This document shows, piece by piece, positions 35,528-44,684 of a DNA stretch of 64,000 bases. A program made the translations under genes and the position numbers. Position 1 is the stretch's first letter; each line of letters opens with the position of its first letter. Below the pieces are notes generated by a model. That model saw only the letters and a list, made by a program, of their open reading frames with translations. It searched no databases and had not been told where the DNA came from. Source of the DNA: Nocardia brasiliensis. Its GTDB lineage: Bacteria > Actinomycetota > Actinomycetes > Mycobacteriales > Mycobacteriaceae. The stretch covers positions 1,612,001-1,676,000 of the forward strand of contig NZ_CP046171.1 in assembly GCF_011801125.1 (NCBI RefSeq), written 5' to 3'.

Positions 35528-38500
35528 TCACTTCCGGCGCGAGTCCTGGCCCGGGCACAGCTCCATGGTGGGGTCGAATTCCGGTACGTCATAGGTTGGT
35601 TCGCTGTCGAAACCGGATCTGGCGGCCTCGCACAGTGTGTCGGCCACCTTGGCCGGGTCGGTGGTCCAGCGTTCGGAGGCCACGTTCGAGATGCCGAAGA
35701 CCCGGTCGTCGCCGGTGCGGTCGAACCGGACGAACCAGCGCGCGCCGAGGTCGAGGGAGATCGACCGGCCCAGCGGTCGCGGTTGCGTCGGATCGTCGAC
35801 GTCCCAGATCCGCACCGACTGATCCACGCCGGAGGACACCAGCCTGCGGCCGGTCCGGTCGAGCGAGAGGCCGACAACCGTGGCGGTGCGCACGGAGGTC
35901 GTCTCGACTCGACCGTTCGAGTCGAGCGTCGCGAGATCCCAGGTGCGGATGGTTTCGTCCTCGGCGCTGCTGAACAGATGCCGTCCGTCGGCCGCGAACG
36001 CGAGGGCCGATAACGGCCCCCCGTGCCCGGTGAGCCGGGCGCGCAATACCGGGTTGCGTCGGTCGCTGATGTCCCACAGATAGATCACGCTGTCGCGGGA
36101 GCCGACCGCGACCAGCGACGAGTCCGGTGACAGTGCCAGGACTCGGAAGGCGCGGGCGGAGTCGATCGACGCACCGCCGAGCGCGTGCGGCGCGGCCGGG
36201 TCGGTGACGTCCCACAACCGGATCGACGCGTCGTCGTCGCCGGTGACGAGCAGCCGGTTGTCCGCACTGAACGCGGTGGCCGTGAAATACCTGGTGCGGG
36301 TGGGCAGCGGCGGGCCGAGCGGTACCGGCCGGTCGGGGTCGCGCAGATCCCACAGCTCCACGCTGCCGCCGCCGTCGTCGGCGGCCGCGAGCACGGTGCC
36401 GTCGGGGCGAACCTGCACGACCACACCGTGATACGGCTGCACCGTCGCCCGTGTGTCCGACGCGGGCGTGACACTATCCGCGCTGACCCGCCACACCTGG
36501 AAACGGCCGTCGTCACTACCGGTGACCATTCGGCTTCCCGCGTCATCGACCTCCACGGAGGTGAACGGCGCGGTCGAGGAGACCGGGATGTCGGCGGACG
36601 GACGGGTCCATACGCGTACCCTGCCGTCATTGCCCGCGGTGAGTACGCGCGCGTCGCTGGTCACCGCGAGACGCGATACCGGCCCGCGGTTGCCGCCGAA
36701 GGGCCTGCCGAAGGGCTGGAACCCGGAAACCGTTTGCTGCCAGAGACAAACCTTGCCGTCCCCGCTACCCGAGATCATCTGCCCTTGCGGCCCGAAGGCG
36801 AGGGCGTTGATCGGACCGCTGTGCACTGCCTGGGGCGTGCCGAACTGCTGCGGCGCGGCCCGGTCGGTGAGTGTCCACATGTGCAGTGCGCCGCTCGCGG
36901 TGCCGGCCATCAGACGATCGTTCGGACCGAGCGCCACCGACCGGACTGCGGTGTCGGTGCGCAGCGGTGCGCCGATCGGGGTGAATTCGGCGGGATCCCA
37001 GATCCGGACGGTGCGATCGTCGCTCGCACTCACCAGCGTGGCGCCGTCGGCGCTGATCGCCAGGGCGTTGATCGTGTCCTCGTGCGCGCGCACCTGGTGG
37101 CGCACCCGCGGTGCCGCGGGATCGGCGACATCCACCGAGGTCAGCTGCCCGTCATCGGTGGCGGCCACGATCGAACGGCCGTCCGGTGCGTAGGCCAGAG
37201 CTCGCACCGGGGCCGAGAGTTCCACTGCGCCAAGGGCGCGCGGCTGTTTCGGGTCCCGAACATCCCACAGCTGGGCCCTGCGGTCATAGCCCGCGCTGGC
37301 CAGTATCCGCCCGTCGGGTGCGAACGCGGCCGAGGTGACCGAGCGCTGATGGCCGCGCAGGCTGTCGCCGATGGCGACGGCGCGCGCACTACCCGCCAGC
37401 TCCCACAGCCGGATCAGTCCGTCCTCACCTGTGCTGGCCAACAGGTTGCCCGGCGCGTAATAGGACAGCCCGAGGATCCGGCCCGCGTGCCGTGCGTCGG
37501 AGGCGTTGATCACCGGATAGACCTGGGTGGACACCAGGTGCGCCCTGGTCTCCGCGTCGTCGGGCCGCATCCGGTAGGCCTGCAACGCCATTCGCTCGGA
37601 CAGCTGCGGATCGAAGTCGACGGTCCGCCTGGCGTTGTGGATCAGCGCGTCGACCTGGGCGGCGATCCGCTCCCGCTCGATCGCTCGATGTTGCTGGGTC
37701 GCCAAGGCGCCCGCGAACAGTGCGACCACACCGAGCAGCGCAGCCGCCGAGCGCAGCACCCGCCGCCGTGCGGACACGCGGAGCTGATGGCGCACCGACT
37801 CCGCGACGAACTCCTTGGCGATGCGATTGACCGAGCCACCGTTGCCGGTCACCACATCGACGGTCTCGAGTCGTTTGGCTTCGTACAGCAGGCTTTTCGG
37901 CCGGCCTGCCGCCGACCAGGCCCTGGCGTCCTCCTCGATTCGATGCCGGGCAGGCCCGAATTCCTTTTCCTCCGCGACCCATTCGGCCATGCGCGGCCAC
38001 ACGCGGGGTACGGCGTCGTGCAGCAACTGGACCGTGTCGCTGTCGACGACGATCAGGCGTGCGTCGACGAGCCGGGCGACCACGTCGGCGGCCAGTTCGG
38101 GATCGGTCGACTCGTCGACGAGCGCGGTGTAGGCGATGTGGTTGCGGGTGACCGAACGCGGTCCGATCACCGTGAGCGTCATAAGGATCGAGCGTGCGAA
38201 GCTCTGCTGTCGTGGGGTGAGCGCGTGCCAGGCCTGTTCAGCCGTGGTCGAGACCGAGCCCGCCATCCCACCGGCCGCCCGGTATGCCTCCAGGGTGAGC
38301 GTGCGGCCGCGGCGGCGGGCCCACGTGGCGTGCAACACGTGGGAGAGCAGCGGCAGCAGCGCCGCCCGGCCGTCGTCGGAGGCCGCGGCGTCCAGGTCGC
38401 GCAGCACGATATCGACGAGCGCGGGCTCGACGTTCAACCCGCAGGCGCGGGCCGGGCCGACGATGGCCTCGCGCAGCTCGGGCTCGGTCATCGCGCCGAT

Positions 38501-39382
38501 GATCACCGAGGCGTCCCGCATCGCGCCGGCCAGCACCGGATACTGGATCAGGTCGTTGAAGAAATCGGACCGAATCGCCAGCACCGCGGTGACTTTGCGG
38601 GCGGCGTCCGGCGCGGTGAGTTCGGCAAGCTCGTCGACGAAGACCCGGCGCTCGGCGGTGTCGGAACAGAGGGTGAACAGTTCCTCGCCCTGATCGATGA
38701 GCAGCAGCAACTCGGCGTCGGCGGGTGCGTCGTCGATACCGGCCCGCAGTGTCTTACCGGGGTGGGCGCCGGGACAGATGAGTATCGGGGTTCGGTGCCC
38801 GGCGTGGGCTTGCAGGCCCGCGGCCAGCAGGGAGGACTTGCCCACGCCCGAGACGCCGACGACGAGCACGAGCCGGGCAACGTTCGGGTCGGCTTCGACG
38901 GCCGCGATCGCCTGGACGACGCTCTCGCGGGCGCTGTCGCGGCCGAAGTACAGATCGTGATCCTCGGCGCGATAGGGCGAGAGCCCGCGGTACGGAGGAT
39001 GACCTGGATCGCGTACCCGCAGGCCGGAGAGCCCGGGGTCGTTCTTTGCCTGCCGCCAGTAGACCCGCCAGCGCGGCAGGTCGAGCAGGCTGTGGTCGAC
39101 GGTCTCCGGTAGCGGCTGCGCCTTGGCGTCACCGATGAGCACCGCGAGAACGGGCAGCACGGCGTCGAAACTGGCGGGCACCGTCTTGCCGCGGCGCCAA
39201 TCACTGAATCGCTGTCCGGTCACGTTGACCGCACCGGGCACACCGCGCGCGTTCGCGCGTCGCAGCAGCGACTTCACCACGGGTGAACCCGCGAGTTCGT
39301 ACAGCGCGGTCAGCCGTTCGGCGAAGCGCTCACGGGCACCTACTACCACCGGGCTGACTCCTGGAGATTCGACGAACAGCAC
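35528..39382 (-). CDS. STAND-type NTPase with WD40 beta-propellers and N-terminal HTH-like domain
   Basis: The 1284-residue protein has four parts. Residues about 1-100 contain an XRE-like segment (VTGQRFSDWRRGKTVPASF). A linker with YRGLSPYRAEDHDLYFGRD leads to an nSTAND-type NTPase with Walker A GVSGVGKSS and Walker B LLLLIDQGEELF. A predicted membrane segment (AALLGVVALFAGALATQ) at about 550-570 follows. The rest is about 14 WD40 repeats, recognisable by VRIWD/IRLWD ends. Such proteins are signalling switches, where propellers sense a ligand and the NTPase oligomerises. Targets are unknown. It is divergent from the AraC gene. Confidence 0.88.
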   Translation of the reverse strand: MLFVESPGVSPVVVGARERFAERLTALYELAGSPVVKSLLRRANARGVPGAVNVTGQRFSDWRRGKTVPASFDAVLPVLAVLIGDAKAQPLPETVDHSLLDLPRWRVYWRQAKNDPGLSGLRVRDPGHPPYRGLSPYRAEDHDLYFGRDSARESVVQAIAAVEADPNVARLVLVVGVSGVGKSSLLAAGLQAHAGHRTPILICPGAHPGKTLRAGIDDAPADAELLLLIDQGEELFTLCSDTAERRVFVDELAELTAPDAARKVTAVLAIRSDFFNDLIQYPVLAGAMRDASVIIGAMTEPELREAIVGPARACGLNVEPALVDIVLRDLDAAASDDGRAALLPLLSHVLHATWARRRGRTLTLEAYRAAGGMAGSVSTTAEQAWHALTPRQQSFARSILMTLTVIGPRSVTRNHIAYTALVDESTDPELAADVVARLVDARLIVVDSDTVQLLHDAVPRVWPRMAEWVAEEKEFGPARHRIEEDARAWSAAGRPKSLLYEAKRLETVDVVTGNGGSVNRIAKEFVAESVRHQLRVSARRRVLRSAAALLGVVALFAGALATQQHRAIERERIAAQVDALIHNARRTVDFDPQLSERMALQAYRMRPDDAETRAHLVSTQVYPVINASDARHAGRILGLSYYAPGNLLASTGEDGLIRLWELAGSARAVAIGDSLRGHQRSVTSAAFAPDGRILASAGYDRRAQLWDVRDPKQPRALGAVELSAPVRALAYAPDGRSIVAATDDGQLTSVDVADPAAPRVRHQVRAHEDTINALAISADGATLVSASDDRTVRIWDPAEFTPIGAPLRTDTAVRSVALGPNDRLMAGTASGALHMWTLTDRAAPQQFGTPQAVHSGPINALAFGPQGQMISGSGDGKVCLWQQTVSGFQPFGRPFGGNRGPVSRLAVTSDARVLTAGNDGRVRVWTRPSADIPVSSTAPFTSVEVDDAGSRMVTGSDDGRFQVWRVSADSVTPASDTRATVQPYHGVVVQVRPDGTVLAAADDGGGSVELWDLRDPDRPVPLGPPLPTRTRYFTATAFSADNRLLVTGDDDASIRLWDVTDPAAPHALGGASIDSARAFRVLALSPDSSLVAVGSRDSVIYLWDISDRRNPVLRARLTGHGGPLSALAFAADGRHLFSSAEDETIRTWDLATLDSNGRVETTSVRTATVVGLSLDRTGRRLVSSGVDQSVRIWDVDDPTQPRPLGRSISLDLGARWFVRFDRTGDDRVFGISNVASERWTTDPAKVADTLCEAARSGFDSEPTYDVPEFDPTMELCPGQDSRRK

Positions 39383-39679
39383 AAGGGTTTCTTGTGCACA
39401 GTGACAGATTGAAGGTAGCAGTGCCGCGCGGGTCAGCGAATCGCCAGCAACAAAAAGTGACGGTTGTCATGTTTGAGAGCTGCCTGTCATTGCGGCGTAG
39501 ATGTTTTTGCATCCGTCAAGAGGTAATCCTGTTACGTTTGAGTTAAATATCTCCGTGCCGGAATATCCGTTCACCGCATCTGCCTGCATAGATTCCGGAT
39601 CATGTGCTGACGAGATTGGTTGTGAATCAGCTTCAGGAAATGATTGATCCGTTCGGAAGACACGTGAGGAGCAATCTGA
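39383..39679. promoter_or_regulatory. Divergent promoter region between STAND and AraC genes
   Basis: About 300 bases without a gene; the middle (39460-39600) is clearly AT-richer than the flanks, including TTTTTGC and GTTAAATAT stretches. Promoters for both outward-reading genes must lie here. No specific hexamers or operators could be assigned with confidence. Confidence 0.4.
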
Positions 39680-40756
39680 ATGGATAGTCTCGATCCCGAG
39701 TTCACGACCGCCAGCATTCCACCAGCTATCTTGGTGCGACTGCTGGCCGTCGCGGCCGACCGCGGCGTCGATGCCGGGCCGTGGTTCACCGGAACCGGAA
39801 TCTCGCCTGCCCAGCTCGACGCACCGGACGCCAGGGTGTCCTATCGACAGGCGACCATGATCCTGCGGCGCGCACTGCGGGCGATGCCCGCCGGGCCGAC
39901 CGGGCTCGCCGTCGGGACCCGCAACGCGGTGGTCGGCTACGGGCTCGTCGGCTTCGCCATGCGGTCGTCGAGAACGGTCGGCGACGCGGTCACGCTCGGT
40001 CTGGAACTGCATCGGCTGGCGGGCAGCCTGGTCGACCCCGAGTTCGTCCGCCGCGGCGACCACGCGGTGCTGCGGGTCTTCGAGCGGCTGCCAGATCAGG
40101 AGCTGAGCCGGTTCCTGGCCGAGGAGGCGATGGCCGCGATGCTGGCGTTCGCCCGCTCGCTGGTCAACGCGGAGATAGACCCGATCGCGCTGCGACTGAG
40201 CTTCCCCGCGCCCGAGCACGCCGCGGAGTATCGCCGCTACTTCCGCTGTCCCGTCGAATTCGGCTGTGCGGAAACCGAGATGGTCTTCTGCAGCAAGATC
40301 CTCGACTGGCCGTTGCCGACCTACAGCGAAGCCAACCTGACGCTCGCGCGCGAGGCCTGCGAGCGGATGCGGGCGGGCCGCGACGCCAGGCCGGACAGTG
40401 TGGCCTCGGTCGAATCGATCCTGGGCGAGAACCTGCGCAGGTCGATGACCATGGCCGAGGTCGCCGAGCAGCTGTTCGTCACCGAGCGCACGCTGCGCAG
40501 GCATCTGCAGGCGGCGGGGGAGAAGTTCAGCGAAATCCGTGACCGGGTGCGCAGGCGACGCGCGCTGTTCCTGGTGCGCGAGACCGGGATGACGATCGCG
40601 CAGATCGCGGTCGAGACCGGATTCAGTGACGCCAGGGAGTTTCGGCGCGCTTACGTCCGGTGGAACGGTGAGCCGCCGAGTCGCACGCGCAGCGCCGCCG
40701 CGGTGCACTGGGGTGGGCCGCCGCGCGACCTGGAGAGCGAACTCATCGCTTCCTGA
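39680..40756 (+). CDS. AraC-family transcriptional regulator
   Basis: The 358-residue protein has an N-terminal ligand-binding domain of the Arabinose_bd type (about 15-200) and a C-terminal double helix-turn-helix. The latter shows MTMAEVAEQLFVTERTLRRHLQAAG and MTIAQIAVETGFSDAREFRRAYVRW with the usual G-F-S-D core. This is the OruR/ArgR-like branch, often a regulator of catabolic or lipid genes. Its target is unknown; neither neighbour is an obvious enzyme operon. Confidence 0.9.
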   Translation: MDSLDPEFTTASIPPAILVRLLAVAADRGVDAGPWFTGTGISPAQLDAPDARVSYRQATMILRRALRAMPAGPTGLAVGTRNAVVGYGLVGFAMRSSRTVGDAVTLGLELHRLAGSLVDPEFVRRGDHAVLRVFERLPDQELSRFLAEEAMAAMLAFARSLVNAEIDPIALRLSFPAPEHAAEYRRYFRCPVEFGCAETEMVFCSKILDWPLPTYSEANLTLAREACERMRAGRDARPDSVASVESILGENLRRSMTMAEVAEQLFVTERTLRRHLQAAGEKFSEIRDRVRRRRALFLVRETGMTIAQIAVETGFSDAREFRRAYVRWNGEPPSRTRSAAAVHWGGPPRDLESELIAS

Positions 40757-40778
40757 CCGCATCGCGGGTGCGCACCGA

Positions 40779-41090
40779 TCACAATGGTTGGAGCGCACCC
40801 GCGCGCTGTGTCCGCACCGTCACCTCGCGCGAGGCGAGCAGTAGCGTGCGGGAACCGTCGCGCAGGGTGCGGCCGGCTTCGGTGAGTGCCACCCGGCGGG
40901 TCGTTCGTTCGAAAAGCGTGACACCGAGTTCTTTTTCGAGCCGGCGCACCGAGGTGCTCAGTGCCTGCTGGGTGATGTGCAGGCGCCGGGCGGCTCGGGT
41001 GAAACTGAGCTGCTCGGCCACCTCTAGAAACTGCGCGAGCCGATAGAGATTGAGCGGTTCGCTGGTGTTCGACAGTGGATCGGGTCGCAT
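40779..41090 (-). CDS. LysR-type HTH protein lacking the effector domain
   Basis: From the ATG at 41090 the protein has 103 residues. It consists of a LysR helix-turn-helix (LAQFLEVAEQLSFTRAARRLHITQQALSTSVRRLEKELG, split by turns) and the linker helix, then stops where the effector-binding domain would begin. The gene is tail-to-tail with the AraC gene, 22 bases away, so no room remains for the missing 200 residues. It is either a truncated remnant or a stand-alone DNA-binding protein. The frame is open for 82 codons upstream but this part is not LysR-like. Confidence 0.7.
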   Translation of the reverse strand: MRPDPLSNTSEPLNLYRLAQFLEVAEQLSFTRAARRLHITQQALSTSVRRLEKELGVTLFERTTRRVALTEAGRTLRDGSRTLLLASREVTVRTQRAGALQPL

Positions 41091-41280
41091 GGTCCCGCCT
41101 GTCTCAGACCCCGGCGCGCCGGTTCCCGCGCCGCCGACGCGCGCACCGATACCGCGCTCCGGGTGGCCGATACGATCACTGATCCCCATGCGTACCAGCG
41201 TATTTCGACTATTCGCCGGTCGGGTAGGGGATAGCTGGCCGAAAAGGTGCACTAGCCGGACGTTCGCGGCGAAACCGGCC

Positions 41281-41946
41281 TCAGATCGGTTGGAAACCCG
41301 CGCCCGCACCGCCGCGCGCGTCGAGGTCGCCGACAATGGCCGTCATGTTCGTGCCGAGCTCAGGGCCGAGGCAGCCCACGCCGAGATAGGCGTTCACCAT
41401 GCCGACGAGGGTGGTTCCCGCGACGACCGGAGCGCCCGAATCGCCCTCGATGACACACATCTGGGTCCAGGTCTCGGTACCGCTGCCCGCCAGGTCACCC
41501 CAGACGATGCCGCAGGTGGTGCCGGTGGTGCGGCCCTCCTTGCAGGTCACCGCGGGGAAGTCCGGTGGCGCGCCGATACCGGTGATGGTGAGGTTGCCGA
41601 TCCTGGACACCGGGACGATCGTCGCGGGATCGAACTCGATGAGCGCGTAGTCGAGATCGGTGTTGCGGAACGCGATGCGCCCGATCGGGCCTGCTCCCGG
41701 TGCGGCCTCAGCGGATATCGTCGCGCCCGGCTCGCCGCAGTGTCCGGCGGTCAGTCCGACCAGCCGCCCCTGCCGGTCGTGCCCCACCGTGGTCACGGTG
41801 CATTGCGCCGCGTCGTCGATGACGATTCCGGAGCCCCCGCCGATGACCGCGGGCCCGGGCTGGGCGTGGGCGGTGCTGCCGAGCGGGAAGCTCGCGAGCA
41901 CGCCGAGCACGAGCGCGGCGATGGCTTTGCGTGAGGTACCGATCAT
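41281..41946 (-). CDS. Secreted trypsin-like serine protease (S1 family)
   Basis: The 221-residue protein has a Sec signal peptide (AIAALVLGVLASFPLGSTAHA). The catalytic triad is recognisable: His in LTAGHCG, Asp in DLDYALIEF, Ser in IEGDSGAPV. Cysteine pairs around the His and Ser fit disulfides seen in actinobacterial S1 proteases. There is no long pro-region. It is expected to act outside the cell. It lies 28 bases downstream of the DsbA-like gene on the same strand, and that protein could help form its disulfides. Confidence 0.87.
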   Translation of the reverse strand: MIGTSRKAIAALVLGVLASFPLGSTAHAQPGPAVIGGGSGIVIDDAAQCTVTTVGHDRQGRLVGLTAGHCGEPGATISAEAAPGAGPIGRIAFRNTDLDYALIEFDPATIVPVSRIGNLTITGIGAPPDFPAVTCKEGRTTGTTCGIVWGDLAGSGTETWTQMCVIEGDSGAPVVAGTTLVGMVNAYLGVGCLGPELGTNMTAIVGDLDARGGAGAGFQPI

Positions 41947-41974
41947 CTGCGTTCCGATCTCTAGGTGTGATGGG

Positions 41975-42712
41975 CTATTCGGAGGTGGCCGTGCGGACGG
42001 CCGCGTCGAGGCCTTCCGGCGTCAGGTTGGTCACCGTGGTGGCGCCGACGCGCACGGTCGGTGCGTGGGTGAGCCCGGCCGCGACGGCGCGCTCAGTCCG
42101 ATGCGCGGTGTAAGCGCCGAAGCGACGCGTCGTGACGCACTCGCGGAACTGTGGTGTCGGGTCGATGCCCGCGCGGGACGCGAGTTCGATCAGCTCGTCG
42201 TCGGTGCGGCCGGGGGTGCCCGGTGCCGGAACCTCGTCGTACAGTTCGCGCTGCCACTGCGGCCACCGGCTGATATCGGCCTCGGCCACGCAGGCGCTCG
42301 CGTTCACGGCCCGGCTGGAGTAGCCGGTGGTCGAGTCGCGATCTCGGATGGCGACGAGGTCGTAGTCCACGGCAACGCGCCGCTGCGCGATCAGCGCGTC
42401 GAGCGCCGGGCCGGTCACTGTGACGAAAGAACGGCACAGTGCGCACTGGGGATCTTCGGTGACGGTGACAACGACCGGCGCCGCCGGGTCGCCGACGCGG
42501 ATCATGCCGTCCTCGGTCAGCGTGGCCGGGCCTGCGACGGCCGCGGCGGCCGCCGCGGCTGCCCGATCGCGATCTCGAACCTGGTTGGTCAGGCCGACGG
42601 TGATCGCGGCGGTGAGCAGGATCAGTACCGCCGCGGTGAACAGGCGACCGGCCAGGCCGATCCGATTCCATTGATCGGCGCGCGGCAGGTAGCCCTTCCG
42701 GGTCTTGCGCAT
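41975..42712 (-). CDS. DsbA-like thioredoxin-fold protein, membrane anchored
   Basis: The 245-residue protein has one N-terminal membrane segment (LFTAAVLILLTAAITVGLT) and an extracytoplasmic thioredoxin-like domain. The redox motif is Cys-Ala-Leu-Cys in EDPQCALCRSF, and a likely cis-proline follows in THAPTVRVG. It probably promotes disulfide formation in exported proteins. It is upstream of, and on the same strand as, the disulfide-containing secreted protease, so the two may form an operon. Confidence 0.82.
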   Translation of the reverse strand: MRKTRKGYLPRADQWNRIGLAGRLFTAAVLILLTAAITVGLTNQVRDRDRAAAAAAAAVAGPATLTEDGMIRVGDPAAPVVVTVTEDPQCALCRSFVTVTGPALDALIAQRRVAVDYDLVAIRDRDSTTGYSSRAVNASACVAEADISRWPQWQRELYDEVPAPGTPGRTDDELIELASRAGIDPTPQFRECVTTRRFGAYTAHRTERAVAAGLTHAPTVRVGATTVTNLTPEGLDAAVRTATSE

Positions 42713-42998
42713 CAGTGATTTCTCCCCAACGGATCTGGGCCAGAAGCCTCGGGCCGTGATCGACCCCGGCGAATGTGAGCCAAGCTAGCAAATCGGTAGC
42801 AACCATGCAATGGATGACGTCCGTCAAGGGGTTGGCGTGTTAATTCTGGGTAAGAAATTTCCGGACCGGAAAGGCGGCCCAGCCCGTTTCACCTGCCTTG
42901 ATGTCGCCGAACGGAAGTGGTTGGCATTGACCAAAACGTCGAGTGCCTTGAAATATGTCGGTTGGCAATCTGGCAGTTATCGGAAGAAGAGGATCGTC
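42713..42998. promoter_or_regulatory. Divergent intergenic region with a candidate plus-strand promoter
   Basis: TTGACC at 42927-42932 and AAATAT at 42951-42956, 18 bases apart, could be the promoter for the small-gene operon that starts at 42999. An AGAAGAGGA run precedes its ATG. The leftward promoter for the DsbA-like gene must also lie here but was not identified. Confidence 0.35.
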
Positions 42999-43529
42999 AT
43001 GAGTGATGCGGCAACGCTGCACCTGGAGTACCTGTACGGCCCGCAGTGGCGCGAGGTCGTGGCGATCGTTGAGCGGGCGGGCCAGCTGAGCGCGGAGGAA
43101 CGAGAGCGGCTGAACGCGGTCGCGGGCAAGAGTGCCGAGGCGCAGCTGAAGAACCTGCAGGGCGCCGCGCTGAACGGTGGCGGCGGGTTGTCGGCGCTGC
43201 TGTCGGGTCTCGGACAGTCGGGCACACCGCAGCCATTGCAGATCGCGACCCAGGCGGCCAAGGAATTCGGTCGATCCCGCAACGTGCAGATCGCCACCGC
43301 GGTCGCGGGTCAGGCGCTCTCGCCCGGCGCCGGGACCGGGGACCTGGCCGGCATTCTGCAGTCGCTGGGTTCGATCGGTGCCGTGACGGTGGTGTCGCAG
43401 GCGGTGAGCGCCGCGGTGCTCGGTGATCTGGTCGGGCGTGGCGAGTTCACCCAGGGGGTGTACGACGAGTTGGTCCGGTCGTGGCGTGAGGTCGTCGGAC
43501 CCGAGCGTGCTGAACCCGCCGAACGATGA
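42999..43529 (+). CDS. Hypothetical protein, helical, alanine/glycine-rich
   Basis: I set the start at the ATG at 42999, with AGAAGAGGA upstream; an open frame reaches back to 42810 but is not gene-like. The 176-residue protein has no leader. It opens with an alpha-helical part (LEYLYGPQWREVVAIVERAG) followed by Gly/Ala/Leu-rich stretches (LNGGGGLSALLSGLGQSG, GAVTVVSQAVSAAVLGDLVG). I do not recognise a family. Its stop overlaps the next ATG, so it belongs with the two following small genes. Confidence 0.65.
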   Translation: MSDAATLHLEYLYGPQWREVVAIVERAGQLSAEERERLNAVAGKSAEAQLKNLQGAALNGGGGLSALLSGLGQSGTPQPLQIATQAAKEFGRSRNVQIATAVAGQALSPGAGTGDLAGILQSLGSIGAVTVVSQAVSAAVLGDLVGRGEFTQGVYDELVRSWREVVGPERAEPAER

Positions 43530-43810
43530 ACATCACCTCGGGTCAGTTTCCGGCCAACGGGTCCGCGCCGTCGTTCACCGATATCGCGGAGTTGCGTTCG
43601 GCAGCGGTCAGTTTCGGCTACGAGCAGCACGACGTCGCCGAGGCGCGGGAGGCGTTCGAGCACAATCGGGCCGAGCGCCGCGGCCCGATCGGCTGGTGGA
43701 ATCGGCACAAACTGCTGACCACCGGTGTCAGCGCCGCCGTCGCGGCGAACCTCATGTTCGTGCCCATGGTCCAGAACGCGGCACTGACGGTGCTCGGGCA
43801 TGTGCTCTGA
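43526..43810 (+). CDS. Hypothetical single-pass membrane protein
   Basis: The 94-residue protein starts at an ATGA overlap with the previous gene. The first 65 residues are polar and helical (AEAREAFEHNRAERRG), followed by one hydrophobic segment near the C-terminus (LLTTGVSAAVAANLMFVPMV). This gives a cytoplasmic head with a tail anchor. No family was recognised. Its end overlaps the lipoprotein gene. Confidence 0.65.
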   Translation: MNITSGQFPANGSAPSFTDIAELRSAAVSFGYEQHDVAEAREAFEHNRAERRGPIGWWNRHKLLTTGVSAAVAANLMFVPMVQNAALTVLGHVL

Positions 43811-44393
43811 GCGGCGTCGTGTCGCGCCCCGGTTGATCAGGCTAGGTGGTGCGGCACTGCTGGCGGGCGCCGTCGGGCTGGTCGCGGCGTGCGGCCCGCC
43901 AGGCGGCGCCGGCGCGGCAGCGCCGACGGCAGGTCCCGACAGCGCGGACTGCTCAGGCGGGGCCAGCACGACCAGCGGGCTGCAACCGGCCATGCGGCAG
44001 CTCACCGACAACCTCACCGCGCTCGGTCCCGCGGCAGAGCGCAACGACCTGTCCGAGGTGCGTTCCCGCCTGGACAGCGCGCGTGGCTCCGCGGCGCAGA
44101 TCAGCGGCGGATTGGCCGGCGCGGCGACGACGATGTCGCAGGGCTCGCTGATTCGCACCCAGTTCCAGGCGGCCGCCGACGCGGGCGGCGTCCTGCGCGA
44201 CACCCTCGACGACCTGAACGGCAAGCTCGGCGGCGCGCAGCCACCGGACGAGGAAGCGGGCGCTCGGCTGCAGCAGTCGGTGACCGAGTTCAACGCCGCG
44301 GTGGAGCGGGTGTCGCTGGCGTGCTCAAACCATTTCTCCGCCGCGGTGGTGGAACCGACGACATCGGTCCCGCCGACGCGGACCACGCGATAG
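43800..44393 (+). CDS. Putative lipoprotein of unknown function
   Basis: The 197-residue protein has a leader with lipobox (LIRLGGAALLAGAVGLVAAC), so it is probably attached to the outer face of the membrane. The mature part is helical with heptad-like stretches (LTDNLTALGPAAERNDLSEVRSRLDSAR) split by glycines, suggesting a coiled-coil or helical hairpin. Overlap with the preceding membrane-protein gene suggests that the three products act together at the cell envelope. No family was recognised. Confidence 0.65.
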   Translation: MCSERRRVAPRLIRLGGAALLAGAVGLVAACGPPGGAGAAAPTAGPDSADCSGGASTTSGLQPAMRQLTDNLTALGPAAERNDLSEVRSRLDSARGSAAQISGGLAGAATTMSQGSLIRTQFQAAADAGGVLRDTLDDLNGKLGGAQPPDEEAGARLQQSVTEFNAAVERVSLACSNHFSAAVVEPTTSVPPTRTTR

Positions 44394-44416
44394 ACGACAT
44401 CAGTCGGAGGGCAATG

Positions 44417-44608
44417 ATGTTGGCACCCAAGGCCTCGCGACAATCGGATTCGCCACCGGTATTCCGATCAACGCGCTATCCGCCCCCGGAATCGAAGCGT
44501 TCGATTCCGGTGGTGGTCGTACTCGCCCTGCTGCTGGTCTATGTCGTGCTGTGGATCGGCTGTGCGGCCATTGTCGTCGGGTGGTGGTGGAATTACCTCA
44601 CCCCGTGA
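44417..44608 (+). CDS. Small single-pass membrane protein
   Basis: The ATG at 44417 lies six bases after GGAGG; an ATG three bases earlier is also in frame. The 63-residue product has a polar, proline-rich start and one strong hydrophobic segment (VVVVLALLLVYVVLWIGCAA) ending in a Trp-rich tail (VVGWWWNYLTP). It is 23 bases after the lipoprotein gene and may be part of the same operon. Function unknown. Confidence 0.5.
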   Translation: MLAPKASRQSDSPPVFRSTRYPPPESKRSIPVVVVLALLLVYVVLWIGCAAIVVGWWWNYLTP

Positions 44609-44684
44609 GAAATTTTCGGGATCGACTATTCGTATCGGCGTGTTTTTCGGTGCCCGCGAAATAACTGCGACGATGGTGTCCTGG

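Noticed and set aside
36185-39112. A 975-codon plus-strand frame opposite the WD40 protein
   Set aside because: It has no recognisable domain, while the minus strand has Walker motifs and regular WD40 repeats in one frame.
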